Origin: CAZLBC01 sp964557575
Lineage (GTDB): Bacteria; Planctomycetota; Phycisphaerae; SM23-33
Reading direction: 5' to 3'
NCBI GenBank assembly: GCA_964557575.1
Contig: CAZLBC010000041.1
Coordinates: 1-39,393 of the forward strand
DNA length: 39,393 nucleotides
Below, in pieces: positions 1-9,400 of the stretch. Position 1 is the stretch's first letter. Each line of letters starts with the position of its first letter. Both the position numbers and the translations under genes were made by a program. Below the pieces are notes generated by a model. It saw nothing but the letters and a program-made list of their open reading frames with translations. It was not told where the DNA came from and searched no databases.

Positions 1-1241
1 TCTTCCAGAGGCTTCAGCGCGGATTGCGTTGCCGTATCCACCAGATCGTACAGCCTCTGGCCCCGGGGGCCGAGTTTCCTGGCCAGTTCGGCAATCTTCT
101 TCCCGCGCCAGCCCTGCTCGGTCATCCTTGACAGCTTGTTCAAGAATTTCCTGGCCAGTTCGGCAATCTTCTTCCCGCGCTCTCCATCTTTGCCGGCCCG
201 TTCGCGGGCATCTTCTGCCCGCTCCTGCGCCCTCTCCCGTGCATCCTCAGCGCGGTCGCGGGCATCCTCTGTCCGCTCCTGCGCCCGCTCCTGCGCCCTC
301 TCCCGTGCATCCTCAGCTCGTTCGCGGACCTCTTCTGCCTGCTCCTGCGCCCTCTCCCGCGCATCCTCAGCCCGTTCGCGGGCATCTTCTGCCCGCTCCT
401 GCGCCCTCTCCCGTGCATCCTCAGCGCGGTCGCGGGCATCCTCGGCCTTCTCCCGAGCAACCTCGGGTATCACCGCCTCTTCACCCGCGGCCAGCTCCAT
501 CGATCCTTGGGCACCGGCGACCAGAACCGCTCCGGTCAGCACTCTCACAAATAGCGTACGCATGGCTTCTTCTCCTTCCAAGAGTTTGTTTTTATTCTCG
601 ACCAGACCCACAATGAACCTGGTTCCCTTCGCTGTCACGGTTCCCACGTCGGTTCGTACCGCGAACGCACCGACGCCACTGTCCACCTCACAGGTTATCC
701 TTCCGCGTAGCAGCATCATCTCCTCTCTAAGCCGATGGCCCTCGATCCTCAGGACGGAACCCGGCTCTATGTCCAAGCGGCAATAGCCGCCCAACTCCAG
801 AACCGCCTCCGGGCCGCTCGCCACCACCGTCGCGCCGCGGCGGACTCTGCCGCCGTCCTCGACCCGCAACCCGCCGTACGCGCGCGGTTCCGGATACCCC
901 GGCGGCAACGCCCACCAAGCGACAACCCCGAGCACGACAGCCGCAGCCGCCGCAAGCGCTCCAGCCAGACGGAGGCGGCGGGCCTTGCGCCTGGAGATAA
1001 AGGCCCTTTGCTTTCCCCGCAGCAGGGTCTTGGCCAGCAACCGCTCGCGCGACGCCCGCCCTGGCTCGCCGGCGCGCCGCGCCAGCAGGTCCCGCAAGGC
1101 CCCCTCCATCTGCAGCCATCGGCGCGCCTCGGCGCGGAAATCATCGCATCCGAGGTACTTCGTCAGCGCGCGCAGCTCAGTTTCGCCCAAGTCATTCCCG
1201 TCCAACAGGTCCATGAGCAGGCGGGAGGGATCCTGGTTCAT
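1..1241 (-). CDS. FecR-type anti-sigma/sensor membrane protein with charged coiled-coil repeats (3' partial)
   Basis: Partial gene: 413 codons are open from the ATG at 1239-1241 to the left edge of the window. The ATG overlaps the stop of the upstream sigma factor as ATGA, so the two are probably translationally coupled. Residues 1-80 form a cytoplasmic helical region, about 90-112 a single membrane helix (rich in Ala/Val/Leu, ending AWW), and about 125-258 a FecR-like beta domain (for example VRTDVGTVTAKGTRF at 196-209). Residues 262-349 are an almost purely Glu/Arg/Ala repeat of 7- and 11-residue units (RERAEDA, RAQE), predicted to be a long charged helix. GKKIAELARK occurs twice (356-365 and 380-389). 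Family knowledge: FecR-like proteins often regulate a co-encoded ECF sigma factor. The role of the repeat tail is unknown. Confidence 0.8.
   Translation of the reverse strand, partial: MNQDPSRLLMDLLDGNDLGETELRALTKYLGCDDFRAEARRWLQMEGALRDLLARRAGEPGRASRERLLAKTLLRGKQRAFISRRKARRLRLAGALAAAAAVVLGVVAWWALPPGYPEPRAYGGLRVEDGGRVRRGATVVASGPEAVLELGGYCRLDIEPGSVLRIEGHRLREEMMLLRGRITCEVDSGVGAFAVRTDVGTVTAKGTRFIVGLVENKNKLLEGEEAMRTLFVRVLTGAVLVAGAQGSMELAAGEEAVIPEVAREKAEDARDRAEDARERAQERAEDARERAEDARERAQEQAEEVRERAEDARERAQERAQERTEDARDRAEDARERAQERAEDARERAGKDGERGKKIAELARKFLNKLSRMTEQGWRGKKIAELARKLGPRGQRLYDLVDTATQSALKPLE
195..458 (-). repeat. In-frame 21/33-bp tandem repeat encoding RERAEDA / RAQE units
   Basis: Within the FecR-like gene, about 264 bp consist of near-identical units encoding the heptad RERAEDA, several extended by RAQE to 11 residues. 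Units differ mainly by D/E or K/R swaps and by the presence of the 4-residue insert. Such arrays change length easily by slippage. A separate direct repeat of about 34 bp (75-108 and 147-180) encodes the two GKKIAELARK copies. Confidence 0.85.
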
Positions 1242-1759
1242 GGCTGCTCCCCTGCGGCTATCCGCCGCTCAATGCACGCTTTGAGCGCCTGGCGTATCCG
1301 GAAGAGCCACGTTCTCACCGTTTCTGCCTGGCGCCCCAGGCGCCGGGCAAGTCCGGCACTGTCCAGGCCCTCGGCGTACCGCGCATGGAGCATATCCCTC
1401 GACCTGTCGTCGAGCTCTTTAAGGCACCGTTGCAAGGCGCGCCGGAGTTTCTCCGGTTCGTCTTCTTCCGGACGGCTATCGCACGCCTCAAGCAAGCCGA
1501 TGAGACGTTCCACAGAGGCTGATGGCAGACGACGCTGCTCGCGCCACCACTTGGCGGCGAGGTGCCTCACTGTGCCGCGGAGCCACTTGTCGATGTCCCT
1601 GATGTCTTCTTGACCCGCAAGCATCCGGTCGAAGGCAGCGAGAAACGCGTCGTGGCACAGGTCCTCGCCATGCTGGCCGCCGGTAAGATGCGACGCGTAG
1701 CGCCAGACATCCTCGTAGTTCCGGTCAACCAGTTCCCTGAATCGCTCCTGAATCTCCAC
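1238..1759 (-). CDS. ECF-type RNA polymerase sigma factor
   Basis: A 173-residue sigma-70 family protein of extracytoplasmic-function size. Residues about 8-75 fit sigma region 2 (YEDVWRYASHLTG, then HDAFLAAFDRM), and about 110-165 fit region 4 with its helix-turn-helix (DMLHARYAEGLDSAGLARRL, then TVRTWLFRIRQAL). The start is a GTG at 1757-1759 preceded by AGGAG eight bases upstream. The architecture resembles the Rhodopirellula/Verrucomicrobium sigma family common in PVC bacteria. The stop overlaps the start of the FecR-like gene by ATGA, so the pair is likely a sigma/regulator unit. A TATAAT-like box lies on the same strand at 1782-1787. Targets cannot be read from the window. Confidence 0.9.
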   Translation of the reverse strand: MEIQERFRELVDRNYEDVWRYASHLTGGQHGEDLCHDAFLAAFDRMLAGQEDIRDIDKWLRGTVRHLAAKWWREQRRLPSASVERLIGLLEACDSRPEEDEPEKLRRALQRCLKELDDRSRDMLHARYAEGLDSAGLARRLGRQAETVRTWLFRIRQALKACIERRIAAGEQP

Positions 1760-2048
1760 GGCCTATTCTCCTGTCTCTACCATTATAGTGCGATTTGGAG
1801 GCTCTGCGTTTCACAAAAAATCTGCTGCCAGCCACAGAAATCAACACCACGTAAGGCTTTTGTGCTGGCAGGGAAGGCTATCGCGCAAACCGCCAGCCGC
1901 TGAATCCGATGTTTGGAAAGGTTGCTTTCGGGCTGCGGTGCAGAAAGGGGTCGGGAGATAGGATTGAATTTCCGCCGTCGTAGAGGTTCAAACCGCGGAA
2001 ACCCGCTTCGTACATGACGCGGATCCTGCACGCGGGAAAGCGGCCGGT
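1760..2048. other. Intergenic, no gene seen
   Basis: About 290 bp between the sulfatase stop and the sigma-factor start. Open frames here are extensions of frames antisense or alternative to the sulfatase and have no independent support. A possible -10 (TATAAT on the minus strand, 1782-1787) lies just upstream of the sigma gene. No RNA gene or clear terminator was recognised. Confidence 0.5.
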
Positions 2049-3467
2049 TTAAGGACAGGGTGCCATGCGGGCGGCCAGCGATTCCAGCCGCCGAACGATG
2101 TCGGGGTGCTGATCGGCCACGTTCTTGGATTCGCCGATGTCGTCGCGCAGGTTGTAAAGCCGCGGCGGGTGTTTGGTGTCGACGGCGCCGCCGCGGTCGT
2201 ACTCGGTGCGTGCGACATACAGTTTCCACTCGCCGCTGCGGACGGCTTTCAGCCGTCGGCCGCGGTAGAAGCAGATCGCCTCGTGGGGCGACCTGGTCCG
2301 ACCGGGGCGTTTCAGAAGCGGCAGCACGTTGCGGCCGTCGATGGTCCGGTCCTTGGGCAGTTCGGCTCCGAGCATGGCCGCGAAGGTCGGCAGCAGATCC
2401 ATGGCGGTGACGACCTGATTGCCGACCGAGCCGGCGGGGATGACCCCCGGCCAGCGCATGACGCACGGCACGCGGAAGCCGCCTTCGTATTGCGTGTTCT
2501 TTCTGCCCCGCAGCGGCCCGGCGCTTCCGCCTTCAAACCGCGGCCGCTGGTACTGAACGGCCGGCCCGTTGTCCGAGGTGAAGATCAGCAGCGTGTTCTC
2601 GTCGATGCCCAGTTCCTTCAGCGTGTCAATGATCTTGCCGGTGGACCAGTCCAACTCCGCGACCACATCGCCGTACGGTCCGCGCTCGCTGACGCCGGCC
2701 CACTGCTCGGGCGGCTGCAGTTCCAGGTGGGGCATGGGATGGGGAAGATAAACAAAGAAGGGTTGATCCTTATGCCGGCGGATGAAGTCCACGGTGGCGT
2801 CGGTGAACCGGGCGGTCATGGCCGAAAAGTCGTCCAGGCCGTGCAGTTGGTCCACTTCCCTGTGACCCCGCAGCAGCGGCACGTACGCGGGCCAGGCGGG
2901 GTTGTCGGTCCAGTTGCCGCCCCAGGGCGCGTTGCGGTACATGTCGTGACTGTAGGGGGTGTAGAGCGATTCGTGGAAGCCGTGGTTCGGCGGCCGATGC
3001 GGTTCGCGGTGGCCTAAGTGCCACTTGCCGAAGCACGCGGTGCGGTAACCGTGGGCCTCGAACAGGTCGCCGAGGGTGAACTCTTTGGGATTCAAACCGT
3101 GGCTTTCGTGCGGATGCACGACGCCCGGCATCCCGACGCGCGGCGGATAGCAGCCGGTCAAAAGTGCCGCCCGCGACGGCGTGCAGACGGGGGCGGCGAC
3201 GTAGAAGTCGGTGAGCTTCAGCCCCTGCGCGGCCATGCGGTCGATGCGCGGGGTAGGGATATCATCAGCACCGTAGCAGCCCAGGTCGCCGTAGCCGAGG
3301 TCGTCGGTGAAGATGACGATCACATTCGGCGGCCGGCGCTGCTCGGCCGCCGCTGCGCGTTGCTGCGGTCCGGCTGCGGCAAGCAGCCCGGTGCCCAGCA
3401 TCGATTTTATAAAAAGTCTGCGATTTATACTTGCCGACCTGCCGGGCGTCACCCTGTTGCTTTCCAT
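2049..3467 (-). CDS. Secreted arylsulfatase (formylglycine-dependent, type I)
   Basis: A 472-residue sulfatase of the alkaline-phosphatase superfamily. The N-terminus has a signal-like segment (INRRLFIKSMLGTGLLAAAG). Calcium ligands sit in the IFTDDLGYGD motif (Asp55, Asp56). The active-site signature CTPSRAALLTG starts at Cys95, the residue that a formylglycine-generating enzyme or anSME converts. GKWHLGH (Lys148, His150) and TSDNGP complete the catalytic site. The ATG at 3465-3467 follows GGAGG. It lies 78 bp downstream of a secreted propeller gene on the same strand, so the two may be co-transcribed. Such enzymes usually desulfate polysaccharides or glycosaminoglycan-like glycans; the exact substrate cannot be read here. 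No maturase is encoded in the window. Confidence 0.92.
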   Translation of the reverse strand: MESNRVTPGRSASINRRLFIKSMLGTGLLAAAGPQQRAAAAEQRRPPNVIVIFTDDLGYGDLGCYGADDIPTPRIDRMAAQGLKLTDFYVAAPVCTPSRAALLTGCYPPRVGMPGVVHPHESHGLNPKEFTLGDLFEAHGYRTACFGKWHLGHREPHRPPNHGFHESLYTPYSHDMYRNAPWGGNWTDNPAWPAYVPLLRGHREVDQLHGLDDFSAMTARFTDATVDFIRRHKDQPFFVYLPHPMPHLELQPPEQWAGVSERGPYGDVVAELDWSTGKIIDTLKELGIDENTLLIFTSDNGPAVQYQRPRFEGGSAGPLRGRKNTQYEGGFRVPCVMRWPGVIPAGSVGNQVVTAMDLLPTFAAMLGAELPKDRTIDGRNVLPLLKRPGRTRSPHEAICFYRGRRLKAVRSGEWKLYVARTEYDRGGAVDTKHPPRLYNLRDDIGESKNVADQHPDIVRRLESLAARMAPCP

Positions 3468-3545
3468 TGCCTCTGCCTCCTGACTCCCTGAAAAGGGAAC
3501 GATACACCGCTCTTTGGGGTATACCGTATACGACCCACTCCGGCC

Positions 3546-5975
3546 TTACCGCCCGCGCAGGGTCGGGTCGACCGCGTCGAACGGCGCGGGCTTCTTCTGT
3601 TCCAATCCGCCGGCCGGCAGTTCCATGCCTTCCAGGATTTTCTGTCCGGGCGGAATACGGAAGACGATCTGAAGGTTCTTCCAGTTGTTTTCGACGGTCA
3701 GAATAATCTCGCCGTTTTCGCGGACCAAGGCGCTCAATGCGTGGGTGATATCCAACCAGCTTGATTCGCCCCACAGCGTGTCGCCGACATGCATGGAACC
3801 CAGTTCTTCCCCGGTTCTGGTGTTATAGACGAAAACGAATTCCTCTTGCGAAATCTGCCGGCCGAGTCCTGCGAACACAAGATCTCCGGCAACGGCCCAG
3901 GACTGGATGTGGTACCACTTCTGCTTGCGATCGGCACGCGTCGGAAAGTCGATTCTGCCGACTTGCTCACACCGCGCCGGGTCGGTGAAGTGATCGTAGC
4001 GAGCGAAGTTCGCGCCGGCACCGCCCGCGGGGCCCTCATAATCGTGGGCGTACCCGCTGATGAACATCCGATCATGGTCCGCGTCATAGTAGAACCGTTG
4101 CACGGTTACCTTGTCGACCAGCTTCTGGCGTTTTCCTTGGAACGGGTCGGGCTGGGGATACAGCTCGGCGTTGCGGATCGGGAACTCGTAGATCGGGTTG
4201 CCATGCTGATCGAACCCCTGCAGGGGGTAGCGCAGAAACCCCGGCGGATCGCCGGGGCGCTGGCCCTTGTAATCGCCACCGTGTTCCCACAAACTGCCGG
4301 CACTGTCCATTTGCCATCGGCTTTGGTTCTGTTGATGCTCAACGACTACATATTCATCAGCATCGAACCGACCGTCGCCGTTGAGGTCGCGCCACATGAC
4401 GCGCCGTGAATTGGGATGCTTGGGGCGCTTGGGATCCATCGGCCGATGCGGCGGATATCCCTTGCCCATGGTGCTGAGAAACAGGGAGGGCATGAAAATT
4501 TCACTGTCCTTTTCCCGGCGGAGGATCAGCGTACCGTCCCTTTTTACATCCCCGACCAGGTAGAGTTTGCCGTTGGAGAGGCGCCGGACATGGAAGCGGT
4601 GCCAGCGATAATCGCCGGGGAAGCGGCGAGGATCACTGGTAACCGCCACCCAATCGTCAAGACGGTCCCGCCGGTTGTAGTCCAGAACGAATCGGTTGTA
4701 GCCACCATGACCGCCGAAGACGACCGTTCCGTCATAAGCAGGATCGAAGGCGCTGGGGTTCATGAATTGCGACGTGTAGCGTTGCCACAGCATCTTCGAG
4801 CCATCGGGAGAAAAACGGCGGATGATACTTCCTGCGCGGCTGCGGGTGGAAATCGCAATGTGTCCTTGGTCATCCACGCCCACGCCGGAAAGAAAATCGA
4901 AGCGATGGCTTCCCATGCGCCCGGGAATCGGCCCGGCGTAGACACCGCCGGGCTCTCCGAGTTCGCCGGTCCGGCGCGGCTGTTCGCCGGAGATATCGAA
5001 AATCTGAACATTTATCCGCTTCGGCCCGATGTCCGCCACGTACAGCCGGTTTTGCGGACCGCCGATCGCCAGGTCCGTGGGAATCACTACGTCCGTTATC
5101 CGCTTCCCGGTCGGCCGACCGTCTGCGCCGAACTGCACGATCCGGTACGAACCGAGTTCCTGGGCGTTCTCGTCACGGCCCCCGGAACGTTCCGGTCGCC
5201 GGATGACCCAGATAGTGCCGTTATTGTCCAGCGCAACCGGGCCCGGATACTTGAAGGGGATGCTACGGGTGATTTTCATCGTCTGTGCATCGATGACATG
5301 AACATGGTGGGTCAGATCCTCAGTTACCGCCATAATACGTCCGTTGCCGGCGATTCCGCGAATCTGCTGCGGCGGTCGCCAACCGTCGTCTTTCCGGTGG
5401 CGAACGCGGTCGGTCCTTTCTGCCAGTGGCAGACGGTTGTTGTGTTTGCCGCGGCCGCCGTCGAAGCCGGCCGGCCGCGCCCACAATTCGTTGTATCTAA
5501 TGCCGCCATGTTCGCGGGATTGTTTGCGAAAATTAGCCACGGGATACCGTTCTATACCGATCTCGGACTTGTCGCCGTAGGCGGTATACACATATCGGCT
5601 GTCGCCGCCGATCGCGCGAGATTTGTTGTCGTTGTAGCCCCCGAGCAGGTCACCGTCAGCGGAATAGAGCGACTGTTCGCGATGCGCTTCGTCCCAGGGG
5701 CAGGCGGTAACGAGCCGACCGTCCGGCAGGGCACTGAGATAACTGACGTGCGATTGCACCCATTTCGGGCCGCCCGGCCAGGAGGCACCGTACCATGTCG
5801 TCGAATACTTCAGCCCCTTGTTTGTCTCCTGATCCGGCTCGGCGATTCCGTCGTCGCCGCGGACGAAAGGTAAAAACGCAAGCACCGGCAGCATCAAAAT
5901 CAAGACAGGCAAGTGCATTGCCCGCTTCTTTCTTGTTCCCGAAAACATCATGTTGATCTCCGGTTGTCTATCCAT
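3546..5975 (-). CDS. Large secreted beta-propeller (NHL-like) protein
   Basis: About 809 residues from the ATG at 5973-5975, which has GAGG five bases upstream; starts at 6017 or 5951 are also possible. After a basic n-region (GTRKKRAMH) comes a hydrophobic signal segment (LPVLILMLPVLAFLPFVRG). The body has repeated blade-like units of NHL or six-bladed type, such as GVGVDDQGHIAISTRSRAG, DLAIGGPQNRLYVADIG and VALDNNGTIWVIRRP. An EF-hand-like loop, DLNGDGRFDADEY, probably binds calcium. No catalytic motif was recognised. It precedes a sulfatase on the same strand, suggesting a joint role in binding or breaking down extracellular glycans; this is inference. The exact family is uncertain. Confidence 0.75.
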   Translation of the reverse strand: MDRQPEINMMFSGTRKKRAMHLPVLILMLPVLAFLPFVRGDDGIAEPDQETNKGLKYSTTWYGASWPGGPKWVQSHVSYLSALPDGRLVTACPWDEAHREQSLYSADGDLLGGYNDNKSRAIGGDSRYVYTAYGDKSEIGIERYPVANFRKQSREHGGIRYNELWARPAGFDGGRGKHNNRLPLAERTDRVRHRKDDGWRPPQQIRGIAGNGRIMAVTEDLTHHVHVIDAQTMKITRSIPFKYPGPVALDNNGTIWVIRRPERSGGRDENAQELGSYRIVQFGADGRPTGKRITDVVIPTDLAIGGPQNRLYVADIGPKRINVQIFDISGEQPRRTGELGEPGGVYAGPIPGRMGSHRFDFLSGVGVDDQGHIAISTRSRAGSIIRRFSPDGSKMLWQRYTSQFMNPSAFDPAYDGTVVFGGHGGYNRFVLDYNRRDRLDDWVAVTSDPRRFPGDYRWHRFHVRRLSNGKLYLVGDVKRDGTLILRREKDSEIFMPSLFLSTMGKGYPPHRPMDPKRPKHPNSRRVMWRDLNGDGRFDADEYVVVEHQQNQSRWQMDSAGSLWEHGGDYKGQRPGDPPGFLRYPLQGFDQHGNPIYEFPIRNAELYPQPDPFQGKRQKLVDKVTVQRFYYDADHDRMFISGYAHDYEGPAGGAGANFARYDHFTDPARCEQVGRIDFPTRADRKQKWYHIQSWAVAGDLVFAGLGRQISQEEFVFVYNTRTGEELGSMHVGDTLWGESSWLDITHALSALVRENGEIILTVENNWKNLQIVFRIPPGQKILEGMELPAGGLEQKKPAPFDAVDPTLRGR

Positions 5976-6424
5976 GGTTTCCTCTTTTCCGTTAGCGGAT
6001 ACCCGGCCGGCATTCACGCCGTGCGGTCGGGTCAGGGCCTGCCGACCGGCAACAGATTGTATCTCCGGTTACCCGGGTAATGTAAGCGTAACACAACCAT
6101 TCCCGCAGGACCTTTTGGCCGCAGATAAGTGGTTGTTATATCCATCAACGAAGATATCCTGCGTCCGGAACGTAACCGTGACTCCCACGCGTACCAAGCG
6201 GCCGATCGGTCCGCCGTCTTCAGCGCAGTGATCTTCGATCACTATTGCTGCCATTAGTTACTTGTCGCCGATCGACATATTCGACGCGTTTTTTTTTGCC
6301 GCCCCTCCGCGGCACAACCGCGCCGCTTGTCGACGAACCGGGCGAAATTCAGTTGTATCTCTCGTTACCCTGTTTGTGTAAGTGAAGCATACCCCCTACC
6401 ATGCGGCGCTGTCGCCGGGCGTTG
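5976..6424. other. Intergenic region with a diverged direct repeat
   Basis: About 450 bp between two minus-strand genes. A block of about 33 bp occurs twice in the same orientation (6057-6089 and 6353-6385), sharing TTGTATCTC, GTTACCC and TGTAAG. Between the copies is a T8 run and a minus-strand open frame of 61 codons (6069-6254) with weak ribosome-binding context and no recognised domain; it could be a gene remnant. The promoter of the propeller gene presumably lies here. Confidence 0.45.
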
Positions 6425-9400
6425 CTACTGCGCGCCGAAGCAGTGGATTGTGCCGTCGGCGGTGCTGAGGTAGAGCGCGCCGCCGGCCGCGATGAGGCCG
6501 TCGTAGACCGGCGGCGCGGCCAGGCGCTTCAGCTTCGCCAGGGTCTTCCCGTCGGTCGCCGACAGCGCCCGAAAATCGCCGCCCCTGCGGCCCGCGAAGG
6601 CGGCGGCGGGGTCGTCTTCGGGAACGACGTCGGGCGGGCCGGCCACGAAGAGCGTGTCGCCGGCCAGGACCATGGCCCGCACCCGGACCGGGATGCGCAC
6701 CGACCAGGTGTCCCTGGTCTTCTTGAACTCCTGCTCATCCTGTCCCGGCCGGTAGGGCTTGGCAAACACCCGGTAGCCCCTGGTAGCGGGGTGGAAGCCG
6801 CGCCGCACGCGGTTGCGCTCGGTGAACACATTGACGCCGAAGACGTGCGTGGCGTCGACAACCAGCAACTGCCCCCAGGCGCCGACCCGGTTCATGTGGC
6901 GGTCCCAGCCCGGCCAGCGCCGGCTGAAGGCCCAGTAGGTGCCCTCGTTGTAGGAGTCGTCGAGGAACCCGCGGCTCGCCAGCAGGCGCATGGCGTTCGA
7001 GCCGCGTTCCGGGGCGGGCTTGTAGCGGCGGTAGCCGCCGGACTCGCGCTGTTTGCCCTCCATGGGCGCGGGGAAGCGCTTCAGGTCGCCGCGGAAGCGT
7101 TCCTGGTGCATGAAGAGATCGGCCCCGTCGCTGACCAGGATATCGGATTTGGCGCCGTCCATGTAGCCGGCGCCGCCCCGGTCCGTGAACGGGTCGGGCC
7201 GGGGACCATCGAGGCGGTTGCGGTGGACGACCGCCCCGGTCAGGGGATCGAGGGCGTAGACGAAGATCCCGCCGTCGAGATAGGTGGAGCGCCCGGCCGT
7301 GAAGTAGACCAGCGGGCGCGGCGGCTTGGCGGTGACGTCGTCCTGGACGACCACGCTGCCGTGCACGGGCCAGGCGGATTCGAGCTGCCCGAAGGCCCCG
7401 ACCTGGCGATCGGCCGGCGCGGCCCGGAAGCGCCAGACCTCCCGGCCGTCCTCGAGCCTCAGGCAGTAGACCCGGCCGTCGGTCGACCCGAAGAAGACCA
7501 GCGAACCGCAGGCCGTCGGCGACGAATCGACCCGCGCGTCGGCGGTGAAACTCCAGCGCTTTTTGCCGCTCTCGGCATCGAGGGCCCGAACCGTGTGGGC
7601 GTCGTTCTCGGCCGCCAGCAGCGTGCCGCGGGCGACGACGGGCGGCGTGATCGGGGCGGCGAGGGCGACCGACCAGCGCGCCTGCGGCTTCGCGGCTACG
7701 GATGCCCCGGTGCTGCCGCGGCGGCGGGGATCATGCCGGTACATCGGCCAGTCCGCCTTGTTCGGGGTGTCCAGGTCTTTTGCCGAGACCGCGCCGAAGG
7801 CCGGGCCGCGCGTGAGGTTCCCGGCGGGCGTCGGCGCGGTTGCGCCGGCGGCGGGGCGGAGCGCCGTGAAGTTCGAGAGCAGCACGCCCTGGAAGCAGAC
7901 GCACTGGTGCGGGGCGGTGTAGAGCATGCCGTTGGCCGGCAGGAAGCCGTAGATGCACGGCGCGCGCAGCCAGTCGTGGCGCATGTGATCCGTCCCCTTC
8001 AGGTCGAGGAACTCGACGCCGCGCTTGGGCAGGAGCAGGAAGCGCTCGGTCGCCTTGCTCCGGTAACAGCGGTAGTGGTGGCCCGGGCTGGTGAGCTTGG
8101 CCACCGAGACGGTGCGAACCGCCGTGCCGGTCTCGGGGTCGTAGCCGACGCGTTGGGTGGTGGTGTCGTTGAAGTGGCAGGGAAGGTTGTCCTTGTTGTC
8201 CACGCCGAACCAGAACAGCCCGTCGATGTGGAAGATGTCGTTCCCGTGGCCGCTGGGCCCGCGGTACTGTGGGCCCGCCCAGAGGTGTGTGCCGGTCTCG
8301 GCCGAAAATGCGTGGGCCTGGTGGTAGCGGATGCGCTGGTAGGCGCGCTTCTCGACCTTCCGGCCCGTGACGGGCCCGCAACTGACGGCGACGACCGTGT
8401 CCGTGGCCACCAGGGTCCCGATCCAACCGCCGGTCTCGATCGGTTCGCTGGTCCAGCGGTCACGGCCGGTGGCACCGTCCAGGCAGATGACCTGGCTGCC
8501 CCGGGCGAAGTAGATACGCCCGTTGCAACTGGCCAGGCTCAGCGGCTTGATCGTTCGCGCCGCGGTCTGCCACCGCTTCTTGCCCGTTTCGGCATCGAAC
8601 GCGACGATGCGCCCGGGATTGCGGCTGATGCGGAAGTCCTTCTTCGTCTTCTTATCGGGGCGGGCGGTGCCGCGGATGACGAGGAACAGGGTTCCGCCAT
8701 CCAGAAGGATCTCGTCGGTGCCCCCGGTGCCCTCGAGGACCGAAAGCCGCTTGCCGGTGGCGGCGTCCAGAACGCTGACGGGCGCCGCGTAACCGAGGGT
8801 GACGTAGAGCCTGTCGGCCGTGGCCACGAGGCGGCGCGGCGTGGTCCTGGGCAGGGCCCGCAGCAGGTCCCAGCGGCTCGGGATGTGCCACTGGCGCCAG
8901 CCCCAGTTCGGCATCGGACGCTTCCAGAGGAGCATTCCGTTGAACCCGTCGCGCGCAATGAGCTTCCATTGTGGAAGAAAGCGCTTGTCGGGCTGTCCCA
9001 GCGGACCCTCGTCCCAGATGTAAAAGAGCCGCCCGCCGGCCGAGACCATGCCCGCCATGCTTGAGTTGAGTTCGTGGCTGCGCGCGTACGGCGGGCCGAC
9101 GACCCACTGCATGCGCCGCGGCGGACCGACCCGGGTGTCCTTGGAAACGGCGTTGTTGCCGGGGCCGTAGAGGTAGTGCGGCCAGTCATCGATCCCGGCC
9201 GGTACGGGCTTGGTATACGCCACGAGGCTCCCCCCGCCCGGCTGTTTCCGCAGGCCACCGGCACCGACGCCTTCGGCCAGCAAAGCGACGCCCCGCGGGG
9301 CCAGGACCCGGACGATCTCGCCGGCCGGGACCGTCGTGCGCTCGTCGTCGATGATCAGGAGGTTGACGAGGTCGTCGACGTAGGGCAGCACGCCACCGGA

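Noticed and set aside
136..786. A Ser/Ala/Arg-rich plus-strand frame over the repeat region
   Set aside because: It is an antisense shadow of the RERAEDA repeat gene.
1783..2466. A 227-codon minus-strand frame upstream of the sigma gene
   Set aside because: It overlaps the 3' end of the sulfatase in another frame, is rich in Arg and Pro, and has no ribosome-binding site or domain.
6069..6254. A 61-codon minus-strand ORF as a real gene
   Set aside because: Weak ribosome-binding context and no recognised family; described only within the intergenic entry as a possible remnant.
6283..6320. A T8 run next to a GC hairpin (6291-6316) as a terminator
   Set aside because: The T-run precedes the hairpin on the plus strand and becomes an A-run on the minus strand, so the order is wrong for either direction.
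6401..9064. An 887-codon open frame on the plus strand
   Set aside because: It is antisense to the propeller gene, whose repeats and start are clear; long antisense frames are common in this GC-rich DNA. Its protein is Arg/Gly/Ala/Val-rich with no domain.
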